Origin: Bradyrhizobium niftali
Lineage (GTDB): Bacteria; Pseudomonadota; Alphaproteobacteria; Rhizobiales; Xanthobacteraceae
Reading direction: 5' to 3'
Assembly (NCBI RefSeq): GCF_004571025.1
Contig: NZ_SPQT01000016.1
Span: 62,001-126,000 of the forward strand
DNA length: 64,000 nt
Shown: one piece after another, positions 1-8,624 of the stretch
Position numbering within the stretch: position 1 is the stretch's first letter
How the letters are laid out: every line of letters begins with the position of its first letter
Position numbers and translations under genes: made by a program
The notes under the pieces: model-generated
The model's database searches: none
What the model saw: only the letters and a program-made list of their open reading frames with translations
Told to the model about the DNA's origin: nothing

Positions 1-938
1 GGGGCGGCGGCCAGCATGGCGCGGGCGCGGGCGGAATCGTCGTCCATCTGGCGGATCAGGGTCTCGATGCCGTCGAATTTCAGCTCCTCGCGGATGAAGC
101 CGACGAAGGCGCAGTCGAGCACCTGCCCGTAGAGGTCGCCCTTGAAGTCGAACAGGAAGATTTCCAGGAGAGGGGCGCCATTGTCGAAGGTCGGGCGGCG
201 GCCGAAGCTGGCCACCCCGTCCAGGCGCTCGGTGCCGCGGCCGACCCGCACCGCGTAGATGCCGTGCTTGAGGCCGCAATTGGCGTCGAGGCGGATGTTG
301 GCGGTGGGGTAGCCGAGGTCGCGGCCGCGCTTCTCGCCATGGATCACCTCGCCGGTGATGAACCAGGGGGCGCCGAGCATGGTGGTGGCTTCGTCAAGCT
401 GGCCTTCGGCGAGCGCAATACGGATGGCGCTGGAGGAGACCGGCCGTTCATCGAAATCGACATGCGGCTGCACGTCGACCTCGATGCCGAGCCGGGGCGC
501 CTCGTTGACCAGCAGGCTCGGCGAGCCGACCCGTCCCTTGCCGAAATGGAAGTCATAGCCGACCGCGATTGCGCTGACGCCGAGACGCCCGATCAGGTCA
601 TGGTGAATGAAATCTTGCGCGCTGGTGCCGGCTCTTGCCTTGTCGAAGGTCATGACCACGGCGCCGGAGAGCCCGGTCCCGGCCAGAAGCCGCAGCTTGG
701 CCCGCTCGTCCGTCAGGCGGAATTGCGGGGTGTTGGGGCTGAAAAATCGCCGTGGGTGCGGCTCGAAGGTCAACGCCAGCGCAGGGCGGCCATGCGCCCG
801 GCCCATCTCCAGGGCCGCTGCGATCACTGCGCGATGGCCGAGATGGACCCCGTCGAAATTGCCCATGGCGACCACGGCACCCCGGGGAATAGCGGAATCC
901 GGCGTGGTGTCGCGGATAACGGTAAAATGCGGGGCCAT
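1..938 (-). CDS. ribF: Bifunctional riboflavin kinase/FAD synthetase, 3' end cut by window edge
   Basis: It makes FMN from riboflavin and then FAD from FMN in the cytosol. The reading frame runs leftward from an ATG at 938 and is still open at base 1, so about 312 residues are visible and only the C-terminus is missing. The N-terminal adenylyltransferase motif GNFDGVHLGH is clear near residue 25, followed by the family segments FEPHPRRFFSP and GYDFHFGKGR. The C-terminal flavokinase part shows GEVIHGEKRGRDLGYPTAN, then ASFGRRPTF and the expected LLEIFLFDFKGDLYG. The start is chosen because the product then begins in the usual place, about 15 residues before the nucleotide-binding motif. All key motifs look intact. 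FMN from this enzyme is also the ligand of the riboswitch at 27.7 kb. Confidence 0.96.
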   Translation of the reverse strand, partial: MAPHFTVIRDTTPDSAIPRGAVVAMGNFDGVHLGHRAVIAAALEMGRAHGRPALALTFEPHPRRFFSPNTPQFRLTDERAKLRLLAGTGLSGAVVMTFDKARAGTSAQDFIHHDLIGRLGVSAIAVGYDFHFGKGRVGSPSLLVNEAPRLGIEVDVQPHVDFDERPVSSSAIRIALAEGQLDEATTMLGAPWFITGEVIHGEKRGRDLGYPTANIRLDANCGLKHGIYAVRVGRGTERLDGVASFGRRPTFDNGAPLLEIFLFDFKGDLYGQVLDCAFVGFIREELKFDGIETLIRQMDDDSARARAMLAAA

Positions 939-1057
939 CAGGGGAATTCTCGAGCCGGGCGGGACCGGCCGGGACCGTGGCTTGACCCGCCCGGCGAAGT
1001 CAAGCGGGGGAGGCGGCGGCATTGAACACGATTTCAATTCTTCGGGGGCCGCCCCAG

Positions 1058-1073
1058 TTAACGGGCTGTTTAA
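1058..1073. promoter_or_regulatory. Possible CtrA-like dyad upstream of cheY
   Basis: Two TTAA half-sites lie within GTTAAC and TTTAAC and are separated by 8 bp, about 100 bp before the cheY start. The classical CtrA box has a 7-bp spacer, so this is an imperfect match and may be chance. Confidence 0.2.
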
Positions 1074-1170
1074 CGCCTTGATGCTAGTCCTTGAAGCAGT
1101 GGAACTGCACGGGCCTCCGGCCTGGCAGCTTCAATCGTAATATTCCTGGGTTTGCGTTGGGGGAGTCGAG

Positions 1171-1566
1171 ATGGCGGTTGATTTGTCGATGCCGGTTCTG
1201 GTGGTGGATGACTACAGCACCATGATCCGTATCATCAGGAATCTGCTGAAGCAGCTTGGCTTCGAGAACATCGACGATGCCAGCGACGGTTCGGCGGCGC
1301 TGAACAAGATGCGCGGCAAGAAGTACGGCCTCGTGATCTCCGACTGGAACATGGAGCCGATGACGGGCTACGACCTCCTGCGCGAAGTGCGCGCGGATCC
1401 GAACCTCGCCACCACGCCTTTCATCATGATCACGGCGGAATCGAAGACCGAGAACGTGATCGCGGCCAAGAAGGCCGGCGTGAACAACTACATCGTCAAG
1501 CCGTTCAACGCGGCGACGCTGAAGACCAAGATCGAGGCGGTCTTCCCGGACATGGCGAGCGCGTAA
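1171..1566 (+). CDS. Single-domain response regulator, CheY-like
   Basis: This 131-residue stand-alone receiver domain switches a partner protein after phosphorylation by a histidine kinase. The acidic pair is D13/D14, the phospho-acceptor is D58 in ISDWNM, the switch threonine is T88 in MITAES, and the conserved lysine is K110 in VKPFNA, so it looks fully functional. There is no output domain. The WNM after the acceptor Asp and the overall sequence closely resemble chemotaxis CheY proteins, but no kinase, cheA or flagellar gene is adjacent, so its cognate kinase is unknown. A strong GGGGGAG ribosome site lies 7 nt upstream of the ATG. An intrinsic terminator follows, so it is probably transcribed alone. 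Confidence 0.93.
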   Translation: MAVDLSMPVLVVDDYSTMIRIIRNLLKQLGFENIDDASDGSAALNKMRGKKYGLVISDWNMEPMTGYDLLREVRADPNLATTPFIMITAESKTENVIAAKKAGVNNYIVKPFNAATLKTKIEAVFPDMASA

Positions 1567-1599
1567 GGCGCGCGCTAAAGCTTTCAGCTGAATTCGAAG

Positions 1600-1625
1600 G
1601 CCCGGGCTTTTGTCCCGGGCTTTCT
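1600..1625 (+). terminator. Intrinsic terminator after cheY
   Basis: GCCCGGG and CCCGGGC arms flank a short T-rich loop and are followed by TTTCT, 35 bp after the cheY stop. Confidence 0.8.
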
Positions 1626-1636
1626 GCGTTGGGAGT

Positions 1637-1735
1637 GTCATTCCGGGGCGCCCGAAGGGCGAACTATGGTGCGCAATTGCGCACCTGAGAATCTCGAGAT
1701 TCCGGGTTCGATGCTCCGCATCGCCCCGGAATGAC
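1637..1735. repeat. Paired palindromic repeat, family A
   Basis: The ends GTCATTCCGGGGCG and CGCCCCGGAATGAC are inverted copies about 100 bp apart, and shorter dyads lie inside. The tip of one inner hairpin is an 18-bp perfect palindrome (1668-1685) containing GTGCGCAATTGCGCAC. Related copies are at 32697, 45572 and 56553. It lies between the convergent cheY and HAD genes. Confidence 0.85.
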
Positions 1736-1745
1736 GATCAGATCA

Positions 1746-2600
1746 CTACCACTTCAATTCGCGCATCAGCGCCTTCGGCGGGTGGCCGAACAATTCCATC
1801 ACGGACGCCGGGTCGAGCTGGTCGAGACCTTCGAACTCCTCGGCATGGATGCCGCGGGTGACGAACAGGCAGTCGATGCCGAATTCGCGCGCGCCGGTGA
1901 GGTCGGTGCGGACGGAATCGCCGATCGCCAGCACGCGTCTGCGGTCGATCTGATGGCCCTGGCGTTCGCCGGCGAGCGCCATCGCGCGCTCGTAGATCGG
2001 CCGGTGCGGCTTGCCGTAGAAGATCACCTCGCCGCCGAGCTCGCGATAGAGCTCGGCGATCGCGCCGGCGCAATAGATCAGCCGGTCGCCGCGTTCCACC
2101 ACGATGTCCGGGTTGGCGCAGACCAGCGTCAGCTTGCGCTCGCGCGCCTTCAGCATCATGCCGCGATAGTCTTCCGCCGTCTCGGTCTCGTCGTCATAGA
2201 GGCCGGTGCAGACGATGTAGTCGGCCTGTTCCAGCGGCGCGGTCACCGCATCTAAGCCCCGATAGATCGAGTTGTCGCGCTCGGGGCCCAGCCAGAACAT
2301 CTTGCGGCCGGGATGTTCGGCGACATAGAGCCGGGTCAGGTCGCCCGACGAGACGATCGCGTCATAGGTCTCGTCGGCGACGCCGAGCTTGCGCAATTGC
2401 CGCTGCACGGAGTCGGCGGGGCGTGGGGCATTGGTGATCAGGATCACCGTACCGCCGCGGCTGCGATAGGTGTGCAGCGCCTCGCAGGCTTCGGGGAAAG
2501 ATTCGAGGCCATTGTGGACCACGCCCCAGATGTCGCTGAGCACGACGTCCACATCGCCCACGAGCTCGCGCAGGCTTTCGGCGAAATGCAGCGTAGTCAT
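1746..2600 (-). CDS. HAD-superfamily class IIA hydrolase (TIGR01459-like)
   Basis: A 284-residue NagD-like sugar/nucleotide phosphatase of unknown natural substrate. Motif I is modified to VVLSDIWGVVHNG near residue 20, with the nucleophile Asp in LSDIWG. Motif II is ILITNAPRP, and motifs III and IV are GKPHRPIYE and AIGDSVRTDLTGA. These and the cap region match the alphaproteobacterial TIGR01459 group, which is often found close to ribF. It is read leftward, and its ATG lies only 15 bp after the stop of the EAL-domain gene, so the two are probably cotranscribed. The substrate cannot be deduced from sequence. Confidence 0.9.
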   Translation of the reverse strand: MTTLHFAESLRELVGDVDVVLSDIWGVVHNGLESFPEACEALHTYRSRGGTVILITNAPRPADSVQRQLRKLGVADETYDAIVSSGDLTRLYVAEHPGRKMFWLGPERDNSIYRGLDAVTAPLEQADYIVCTGLYDDETETAEDYRGMMLKARERKLTLVCANPDIVVERGDRLIYCAGAIAELYRELGGEVIFYGKPHRPIYERAMALAGERQGHQIDRRRVLAIGDSVRTDLTGAREFGIDCLFVTRGIHAEEFEGLDQLDPASVMELFGHPPKALMRELKW

Positions 2601-2615
2601 GATGCGCGCGACCGA

Positions 2616-4109
2616 TCAGATCCGGCGCGCGAGCGCCGCGTTGCCGGTGATGCGTTGTGCCGGAGGCGCGGCTGACGTCGCGCCTTGGCCGAGTGGAGCG
2701 AAGCCATTGGATCCCTGAATATCCTGCGCCTGGTTCGGCGAGGCCCCGCCGGTAGCAGATGCCCCCTCCGGCCGCAATGGCCGGGGCGGCGCGAACAGGA
2801 ACCCCTGGCCGAACCGAACGTCATAGTCGAGCAAATCGACCACGGCGCGCTCGCCTTCGATCCGCTCGGCGATCAGGTCGATGCCGAAACGGCCGAGCAG
2901 GTCTGAGAGGTCGGACGGGTGGATGTCGGAGGTCGAGGCCTGCCTCGGGTCGAGCAACAGCGTGGCCGGAACCTTGATGAAGCGCACGCCGCGGTCGGCG
3001 AGTTCGCGCGGCTCGATGCGCAGATCCGTGACATGGTCGATCGAGAAGCGGAAGCCGCGCTGGGCGAGCGCGGCGAGGTTCTCGGACTCGGCCGGGCCGA
3101 GATTGCGGAAGGTCGACTGCTTGAACTCCAGCACCAGCGACGGCGCCAGCGCCCGGTTGGCTTCGAGGAAGTCGAGGCATTGCGCGAAGGTGGTCGAATT
3201 GCCGAGCGTGGAGGCCGCGACGTTGCAGAACACGCCGACGTCCTTGTTGCGGACCATGAGGCGGCGCAGCACCTGCACACAGCGCAGCATCACCATGTTG
3301 TCGATGCGCCCGATCAGGCCCGAGGCCTCCGCGATGCTGATGAATTCCTCGGCGGCGATCAACTGGTCGCGCTCGTCGCGGACGCGAGTCACCGCCTCGT
3401 AGAACCGCACCTTGCGCTGCGGCAGCGTCACCATCGGCTGGAGGAAGATGTCAATGCGGTTCTCGTCGATCGCGTTGCGGAGCGTAGCGAGCAATTGGGT
3501 CTGGTTGCGTCCGTTGGCGGTCTGAACCGGATGGGCGGTTTGGGCCTGAACTGCCGGTGCCGGCCGCGGCTGCGCTGCGGGAGGCGGGGGAGCCGCGGGA
3601 AGCAGTGGCGGCGCCACCGGCCGCTCCCCGAGCGGCGCGATCAGGTCGATCGGCGCTTCCAGGTCCGGCCTCGCGGCCGGAGCCGCCGCAGCTGCAGGCG
3701 CGGCGCCAGCCAGCAGGTCCTCATGGGTGGACACGGTGGAAGCGAGCTGCCTGACCAGCCCGCCGAGCTCGTTGATCTCGCCGACCACCGACTGGATGCG
3801 GTCGGAATTGGTCGAATTGGACGAGGCGATGCGCCCTTCCATCGCAGCTAACCGGCGGCCGAATTCGGCCACCTGGCGGGCGAGGTCGGCGGTGCCGCGC
3901 GAGAGGTCGGCGATCTGGCCGCCGACGTCGCTACGGTCGCGCAGCCGCATCGACACCGCGTTGTAGAGGATCAGGAAGGTCAGCGCGGTCAGCGCCACGA
4001 TCGCGGATTCGGTTCCGCTGATGCCGGCGACCGCGTAGAGCACAAGCCCGAGCGAGGCCGCGACCAGAACCATGCAGATGGCGATGAAGATCGTCGAAAT
4101 GCGAATCAT
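2616..4109 (-). CDS. Membrane protein with coiled coil and degenerate EAL domain (TipF-like)
   Basis: A 497-residue protein. Two transmembrane helices (about residues 4-27 and 34-56) are followed by a predicted coiled coil (about 60-135), an Ala/Pro-rich linker (135-200) and an EAL domain (about 205-447). E238 of YEAVTR, N296 and E328 are retained, but the second Asp of the DDFG motif is His (SIDHVTD, H359) and the KxD motif reads IKVPA. It therefore probably binds cyclic-di-GMP without efficient hydrolysis. Two TM helices, coiled coil and EAL is the layout of Caulobacter TipF, a c-di-GMP-binding flagellar positioning factor; homology to TipF is inference. It lies directly upstream of the HAD gene and shares its strand. 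Confidence 0.85.
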   Translation of the reverse strand: MIRISTIFIAICMVLVAASLGLVLYAVAGISGTESAIVALTALTFLILYNAVSMRLRDRSDVGGQIADLSRGTADLARQVAEFGRRLAAMEGRIASSNSTNSDRIQSVVGEINELGGLVRQLASTVSTHEDLLAGAAPAAAAAPAARPDLEAPIDLIAPLGERPVAPPLLPAAPPPPAAQPRPAPAVQAQTAHPVQTANGRNQTQLLATLRNAIDENRIDIFLQPMVTLPQRKVRFYEAVTRVRDERDQLIAAEEFISIAEASGLIGRIDNMVMLRCVQVLRRLMVRNKDVGVFCNVAASTLGNSTTFAQCLDFLEANRALAPSLVLEFKQSTFRNLGPAESENLAALAQRGFRFSIDHVTDLRIEPRELADRGVRFIKVPATLLLDPRQASTSDIHPSDLSDLLGRFGIDLIAERIEGERAVVDLLDYDVRFGQGFLFAPPRPLRPEGASATGGASPNQAQDIQGSNGFAPLGQGATSAAPPAQRITGNAALARRI

Positions 4110-4251
4110 GCCGCGCGTTACGCCTCAAGAGCTGACTGCCTCACCCGGGAAAACACGGGTTACTGTGCGAACCCGTCACGCCTCATGCTCCCCCAAGCCG
4201 CATGACCCTAACATCATTGTTGATTCGAGGGGATAGTGGTCCGTTTGCCCT

Positions 4252-5814
4252 TCAAGTCAGGCCAGCCCGGCGAAAGCCTTCGAGGTAGTGCTCGCGGTCG
4301 GAGGCGAGTTTGATCGGCATGAATTCGGCGATCCAGGTCAGCGAAACGTTCGGCTGGGTTCGGTGGAGTTCCTTCAGGGCAACCCGGGCGGTCTCGGTTT
4401 GTCCGGCCATGCCGGCAGCGGCAACCAGCACCCGGTGCCCGCCGACGAAGTCGCTACGCTGGCGCAGGGACTCCTGTGCGAGCCGGATCGCTTCGGCGTA
4501 GTCGCTGCCGAGGAAGCGGGCGAAGGCGGCGATGCCGAAATAGACCGGCGCGTAGGGATCGCGCGGGCTGAGGCGGATCGCCCGGCGCGCGGCCTCGTCG
4601 GCATCCTGCCAGCGGCCGCAATAGCCCAGCGCCAAACCATAATAGCCCTGCGCCAGCGCAAAATTCGGATTGAGCCGGAGCGCGGTCTCGAACTCGGCGA
4701 GCGAGTCCTCGAACCGCCGCGCGAACAGATGGACATGGCCGAGCGCATTGTGGGCCCAGGCATCCTCATCGTCGGCGCGGATCGCGGCCCTCGCCGCGCG
4801 CTCGGCGAGGGGTATTGCCGTGGCCATCTCCATCCAGCCCATATGCGCCGTGAACATGTAGCTGGTGCCGAGCAGGCCGAGCGCCTTGCCGTAGTTCGGG
4901 TCGAGCGCGATGGCCTTCTCGAGCAGCGCCTGCGCCACGACATGATCCTGCCGCGTCACGCGCCAGTAGTGGGAAAGGGCGCGCATCACGAGATCCCAGG
5001 CGTCCAGGCTGTCGGGCGGCTTGCGCTGGGCGCGAAAGCTCTCCGCGGCGTAGAGCTGTGGCTCGATCGCGGCGACGATGGCTTCGGTGATCTCGTCCTG
5101 CACGGCGAAGACGTCGGCGAGCTCGCGATCATAGCGCTCAGCCCAGAGATGACTGCCAGTGGCGACGTCGTTGAGCTGAGCGGTGATGCGGACGCGGTCG
5201 CCATCCTTGCGGACGCCGCCTTCGACGACATAGCGCACGCCGAGTTCTTCTGCGACCTGCCGCAGATGAACCGGGCGGCCCTTGTAGATGAAGGAGGAGT
5301 TGCGCGCGATGACGAAGAACCAGCGCAGCTTCGACAGCGCGGTGATGATGTCCTCGCTGATGCCGTCGGAGAAATAGTCCTGCTCGACCTCGCCGCTCAT
5401 GTTGGTGAAGGGCAGGACCGCGATGGCCGGACGATCTGGCAGCGGCAATGCCGTTGGTGGCGCGTTGGACGGTTGGGCCGGCGCCGCGGGCGTTGCGGCC
5501 GAGGAAAGTTCCGTGACATCGCCGACGAAGCGCACACCCTTGCGCGCGATGGTGCGGATCAGCCGCTGCTCCTCGCCATTGTCGTTGACCGCGCGCCGCG
5601 CTGCGTTGATCCGGCTGGTAAGGGTCGATTCCGAGACGACGCGGCCGTTCCAGACCGCATCGAGCAGATTGTCCCGCGTCACCACGCGCTCGCGGTTGCG
5701 GACGAGATAGAGCAGAAGATCGAAGACCTGGGGCTCGAGCGCGACGAGCGTCTCCATCCGCCGCAATTCGCGGCGTTCGGGATCGAGCACGAAATCCTCG
5801 AAATGAATTGTCAA
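4252..5814 (-). CDS. Winged-helix regulator with TolB-like and TPR domains
   Basis: A 520-residue one-component regulator. Residues 1-100 form an OmpR/CadC-type winged helix (FEDFVLDPERREL, then LDAVWNGRVVSESTLTSRI and TIARKGVRFVGDV). Residues about 130-255 match the TolB-N-like segment seen in adenylate-cyclase-associated TPR proteins (AIAVLPFTNMSGE, YVVEGGVRKDGDRVRITAQL). The remainder, about 270-510, is helical TPR repeats. There is no membrane segment and no cyclase domain. The start is a TTG at 5814 with a GAGG stretch just upstream; no ATG would preserve the DNA-binding domain. It diverges from a methyltransferase gene about 120 bp away. Its target genes and signal are not evident. Confidence 0.88.
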   Translation of the reverse strand: MTIHFEDFVLDPERRELRRMETLVALEPQVFDLLLYLVRNRERVVTRDNLLDAVWNGRVVSESTLTSRINAARRAVNDNGEEQRLIRTIARKGVRFVGDVTELSSAATPAAPAQPSNAPPTALPLPDRPAIAVLPFTNMSGEVEQDYFSDGISEDIITALSKLRWFFVIARNSSFIYKGRPVHLRQVAEELGVRYVVEGGVRKDGDRVRITAQLNDVATGSHLWAERYDRELADVFAVQDEITEAIVAAIEPQLYAAESFRAQRKPPDSLDAWDLVMRALSHYWRVTRQDHVVAQALLEKAIALDPNYGKALGLLGTSYMFTAHMGWMEMATAIPLAERAARAAIRADDEDAWAHNALGHVHLFARRFEDSLAEFETALRLNPNFALAQGYYGLALGYCGRWQDADEAARRAIRLSPRDPYAPVYFGIAAFARFLGSDYAEAIRLAQESLRQRSDFVGGHRVLVAAAGMAGQTETARVALKELHRTQPNVSLTWIAEFMPIKLASDREHYLEGFRRAGLT

Positions 5815-5934
5815 TCTGCCCTCGGCTCCCGTCCGGAAATCAAGGTACTCTCAGCGTAAAATAAGGCCGCTCTCAAGGCCAGCGAGCTGCATGCGCTCTA
5901 TCGTCCCGGCGTGTTCAACCGCAGGAGATTTGCC

Positions 5935-6774
5935 ATGTCGACATCCGCAGCGCTCAAGCCGGCGCCAGCCCAACCCGATCTCGCTGCCGTCAAGCAGCGC
6001 CAGCACGGCGCCTGGTCGTCCGGCGACTATGCCGTCGTCGGCACCACCTTGCAGATCGTCGGCGAACAGCTTTGCGAGGCGCTGGATCTTCGCGCCGGCA
6101 GCAAAGTGCTGGACGTCGCTGCGGGCAACGGCAATGCGACGCTGGCGGCGGCCCGGCGCTGGTGTGACGTCACATCGACCGACTACGTTCCGGCGCTGCT
6201 CAAGCGCGGCCGCGAGCGCGCGGCAGCCGATCATCTGATGGTCGAATTCCGCGAGGCGGACGCCGAAGCGCTGCCGTTTGCCGATGGCAGCTACGACGTC
6301 GTCGTCTCGACCTTTGGTGTGATGTTCACGCCGGACCAGGACAAGGCTGCTGCCGAACTCGCACGGGTCTGCAGATCGGGCGGCAAGATCGGCCTCGCCA
6401 ACTGGACGCCGCAAGGCTTCATCGGTCAGCTCTTCAAGACCATCGGCGGGCATGTGGCGCCGCCGGCCGGCGTGAAGTCGCCGGCATTGTGGGGCACACC
6501 GGCCCGCCTCAAGGAGATGTTTGGAGACCAGGCGTCGGAGATCACCGCCGAGCCGCGCATGTTCGTGTTCCGCTATCGCTCGCCGGAGCATTGGCTCGAA
6601 ATCTTCAAGTCGTATTACGGGCCGATGCTCAAAGCCTTCGCCGTACTCGACGAGTCCGGTCAGGCTGCGCTGCGGCACGACCTCATCACGCTGCTCGGCG
6701 AGTTCAACCGTGCCGACGACGGCACGGTCGTCGTGCACAGCGAATATCTGGAAGCCGTCATCACCAAGCGCTGA
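5935..6774 (+). CDS. Class I SAM-dependent methyltransferase
   Basis: A 279-residue cytosolic methyltransferase of the UbiE/Methyltransf_11 type. Motif I is VLDVAAGNGNATLAAAR, the acidic loop is STDYVPALL, and the post-motif region is EADAEALPFADGSYDVVVS, followed by GVMFTPDQ. The start at 5935 is chosen over an upstream ATG at 5911 because AGGAG lies 7 nt before it. The C-terminal half contains WLEIFKSYYGPMLKAF, which is common in related proteins of unknown substrate. It is divergent from the winged-helix/TPR regulator, which might control it; that is inference only. Confidence 0.88.
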   Translation: MSTSAALKPAPAQPDLAAVKQRQHGAWSSGDYAVVGTTLQIVGEQLCEALDLRAGSKVLDVAAGNGNATLAAARRWCDVTSTDYVPALLKRGRERAAADHLMVEFREADAEALPFADGSYDVVVSTFGVMFTPDQDKAAAELARVCRSGGKIGLANWTPQGFIGQLFKTIGGHVAPPAGVKSPALWGTPARLKEMFGDQASEITAEPRMFVFRYRSPEHWLEIFKSYYGPMLKAFAVLDESGQAALRHDLITLLGEFNRADDGTVVVHSEYLEAVITKR

Positions 6775-6815
6775 TGCGGCTTGAGGTCAGGCCGGCGTTC
6801 GGCCTGACCTCAACA

Positions 6816-7946
6816 TCAGGCCGGGGCGGCGGCGCCGACCGTGTCGGCCGAGACCGCCTCGCGGCTGCCGAGCGGCTTGGGCTCCCCGGTGGTCGTGTCG
6901 CGCAGGGTCTGCCGTTCGATCTCCGAGTTCAGCTCGGCGCCGAACATGACGACGATCGCGGACATCCACATCCACATCATCAGGCCGATCGCCGCGCCGA
7001 GCGAGCCGTAGGTGGCGTTGTAATTGGCGAACTCGGACAGATACCAGGACAACAAGGCGGAGCCGGCAATCCAGAGCAGGGCGGCCGTCACCGCGCCGAG
7101 GCTCAGCCATTGCCAGCGCGGCGCGTCGCGGCTGGGTGCGAAGCGGTAGAGGATGGCGAGCGCCGCGAGCAGGATGAGGAACAGGAGCGGCCATCTTGCC
7201 AGCGCCACGATCAACTTGCTTTCGGGCGCCATGCCGAGGTGATTGAGCGCGAGCGGGAAGGCGACGACGGCACCCACCATCAGCAGCAGTGCGGCGATGC
7301 CGCCGACCGTGAAGGCCAGCGACACCGAGTTCAGCCGGATGAAGCTGCGCTTCTCGCGCTCCTCATAGGCGACGTTGAGGGCGTCGAAGATCGATTTGAC
7401 GCCGGCATTGGCGCTCCAGATCGCAAGCAGGAGGCCGAGCAGGAAGGTGGCGCCAAGCGTCGTATTGCCCTTCGACACCACGCGCCCTACCTGGTCCTCG
7501 ACGATCTGGAACGAGCCCTCGGGCAGCATCGTCGCGAGGGTCTGGAGATTGGCGCTGATCGTGGCGGGATCGGCGAACAGCCCATAGGACGAGACGAGCG
7601 CGGTGACGGCCGGAAAGATCGCGAGCAGCCCGAAGAACACGACGCCGCCGGCAGTGGCGAGCAAGCGATCGTCGTCGATGCGCTGATAGGTGCGCCAGAA
7701 GATATCCTTCCAGCCGGCCCAGGGGATCGCGAAGGGGCTACTGGAACGGCGCCCGCGGCCGGGCTGCGTCGCGGCACGGGTTACGCTCGTTTCCGGAGAG
7801 CTTGCTTCGTTGTTGCGGTGGTCTTGCGGCGGCCCCGGCCGGATCAAGCCGGGGTCCTGGAAGTAGCGTTCGGCGGTCAGCACGAAGACGACGGTGGCGG
7901 CGACCAGCAGCCAGGAGTCGAGCTGTCCTGAGCGCCGCGCCGCCAT
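6816..7946 (-). CDS. YihY/BrkB-family inner-membrane protein
   Basis: A 376-residue polytopic protein with about six membrane helices. The YihY core begins near residue 80 (DDRLLATAGGVVFFGLLAIFP) and ends with GAAIGLMMWMWMSAIVVMF followed by GAELNSEIERQT, the usual family close. A non-homologous N-terminal region with one hydrophobic stretch (residues 12-28) precedes it, and an Ala-rich tail follows. The molecular role of the family is unsettled; although named after RNase BN/BrkB, it is not a nuclease. It follows the upstream membrane-protein gene with a single base between stop and start, so the two are probably translated from one message. Confidence 0.9.
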   Translation of the reverse strand: MAARRSGQLDSWLLVAATVVFVLTAERYFQDPGLIRPGPPQDHRNNEASSPETSVTRAATQPGRGRRSSSPFAIPWAGWKDIFWRTYQRIDDDRLLATAGGVVFFGLLAIFPAVTALVSSYGLFADPATISANLQTLATMLPEGSFQIVEDQVGRVVSKGNTTLGATFLLGLLLAIWSANAGVKSIFDALNVAYEEREKRSFIRLNSVSLAFTVGGIAALLLMVGAVVAFPLALNHLGMAPESKLIVALARWPLLFLILLAALAILYRFAPSRDAPRWQWLSLGAVTAALLWIAGSALLSWYLSEFANYNATYGSLGAAIGLMMWMWMSAIVVMFGAELNSEIERQTLRDTTTGEPKPLGSREAVSADTVGAAAPA

Positions 7947-7947
7947 C

Positions 7948-8535
7948 TCACGCGTCCAACCTGTGCCCGTGCCGTCTTCGACGCGCGGCCGTGAAGCCCA
8001 GCAGCCCGACGGCTGCGAGCATCAGACCCAGTTGCACGGGACGGTTGGCGCGCACGGGCCGGATGTTGCCGCCATGGCGGCGTTCGCCGGGCGCGAGGGG
8101 TGCCAGGGGAATCGTCGTCGCGACCTCTTTCACTGCCTGCTTGACCGTTCCACGCGGAATCCGCGGGGTGGCGATCGCAACGCGCAGGCGGCTGGCCAGC
8201 GGCACGATCGGCTTGTCCCGACGCTTCATCTGAGCCAGAGCCGCGCCGGCGCAGCACGCAGCCAGAACCAGCAGGACCGCGCCGACGGCACCAAAGCCCC
8301 AGAATTGTCCGTAGGTGATTGCGATCCAGCGGTACAAGGCAACCAGACCGACAAAGAAGGCCGCGATCAGGAACAGCCCGGCCACGGCGAACAGGCCGGC
8401 CGCGACCGCATAGGACGTCGCCCGTCCCGTGGCCTGGCTGGTGCGGTCACGCAAGTAAGACCGGGTGGCGCGCTTGAGATGGTTGAGTTTCAGCGCCACG
8501 CCGGCGCGCAGCAATTCGCCCGATGGCGCGAGCAT
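7948..8535 (-). CDS. Small membrane protein, holin-X/YqjE-like
   Basis: A 195-residue protein. The start at 8535 is chosen because GGAGGA lies 7 nt upstream; the open frame extends further but only through low-complexity Arg-rich sequence. Two central transmembrane helices (about residues 45-65 and 78-100) and one near the C-terminus (about 168-183) are visible, with an amphipathic N-terminus. This is the layout of Phage_holin_3_6/YqjE-type proteins, which in bacterial chromosomes are envelope proteins of unknown role and not lysis proteins. Its coupling to the YihY gene suggests a shared membrane function. Confidence 0.75.
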   Translation of the reverse strand: MLAPSGELLRAGVALKLNHLKRATRSYLRDRTSQATGRATSYAVAAGLFAVAGLFLIAAFFVGLVALYRWIAITYGQFWGFGAVGAVLLVLAACCAGAALAQMKRRDKPIVPLASRLRVAIATPRIPRGTVKQAVKEVATTIPLAPLAPGERRHGGNIRPVRANRPVQLGLMLAAVGLLGFTAARRRRHGHRLDA

Positions 8536-8624
8536 GCGGACATCCTCCGAGAGCGAGACATTCGTCGGGGATGAACGTGACGGGATTTGACTTGTTCCGC
8601 GCGGGACGCCGCCGCGGTGACCGA

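Noticed and set aside
7948..8535. Prophage holin
   Set aside because: No other phage gene is near and this holin-like membrane protein is coupled to a YihY gene; it is an ordinary envelope protein.
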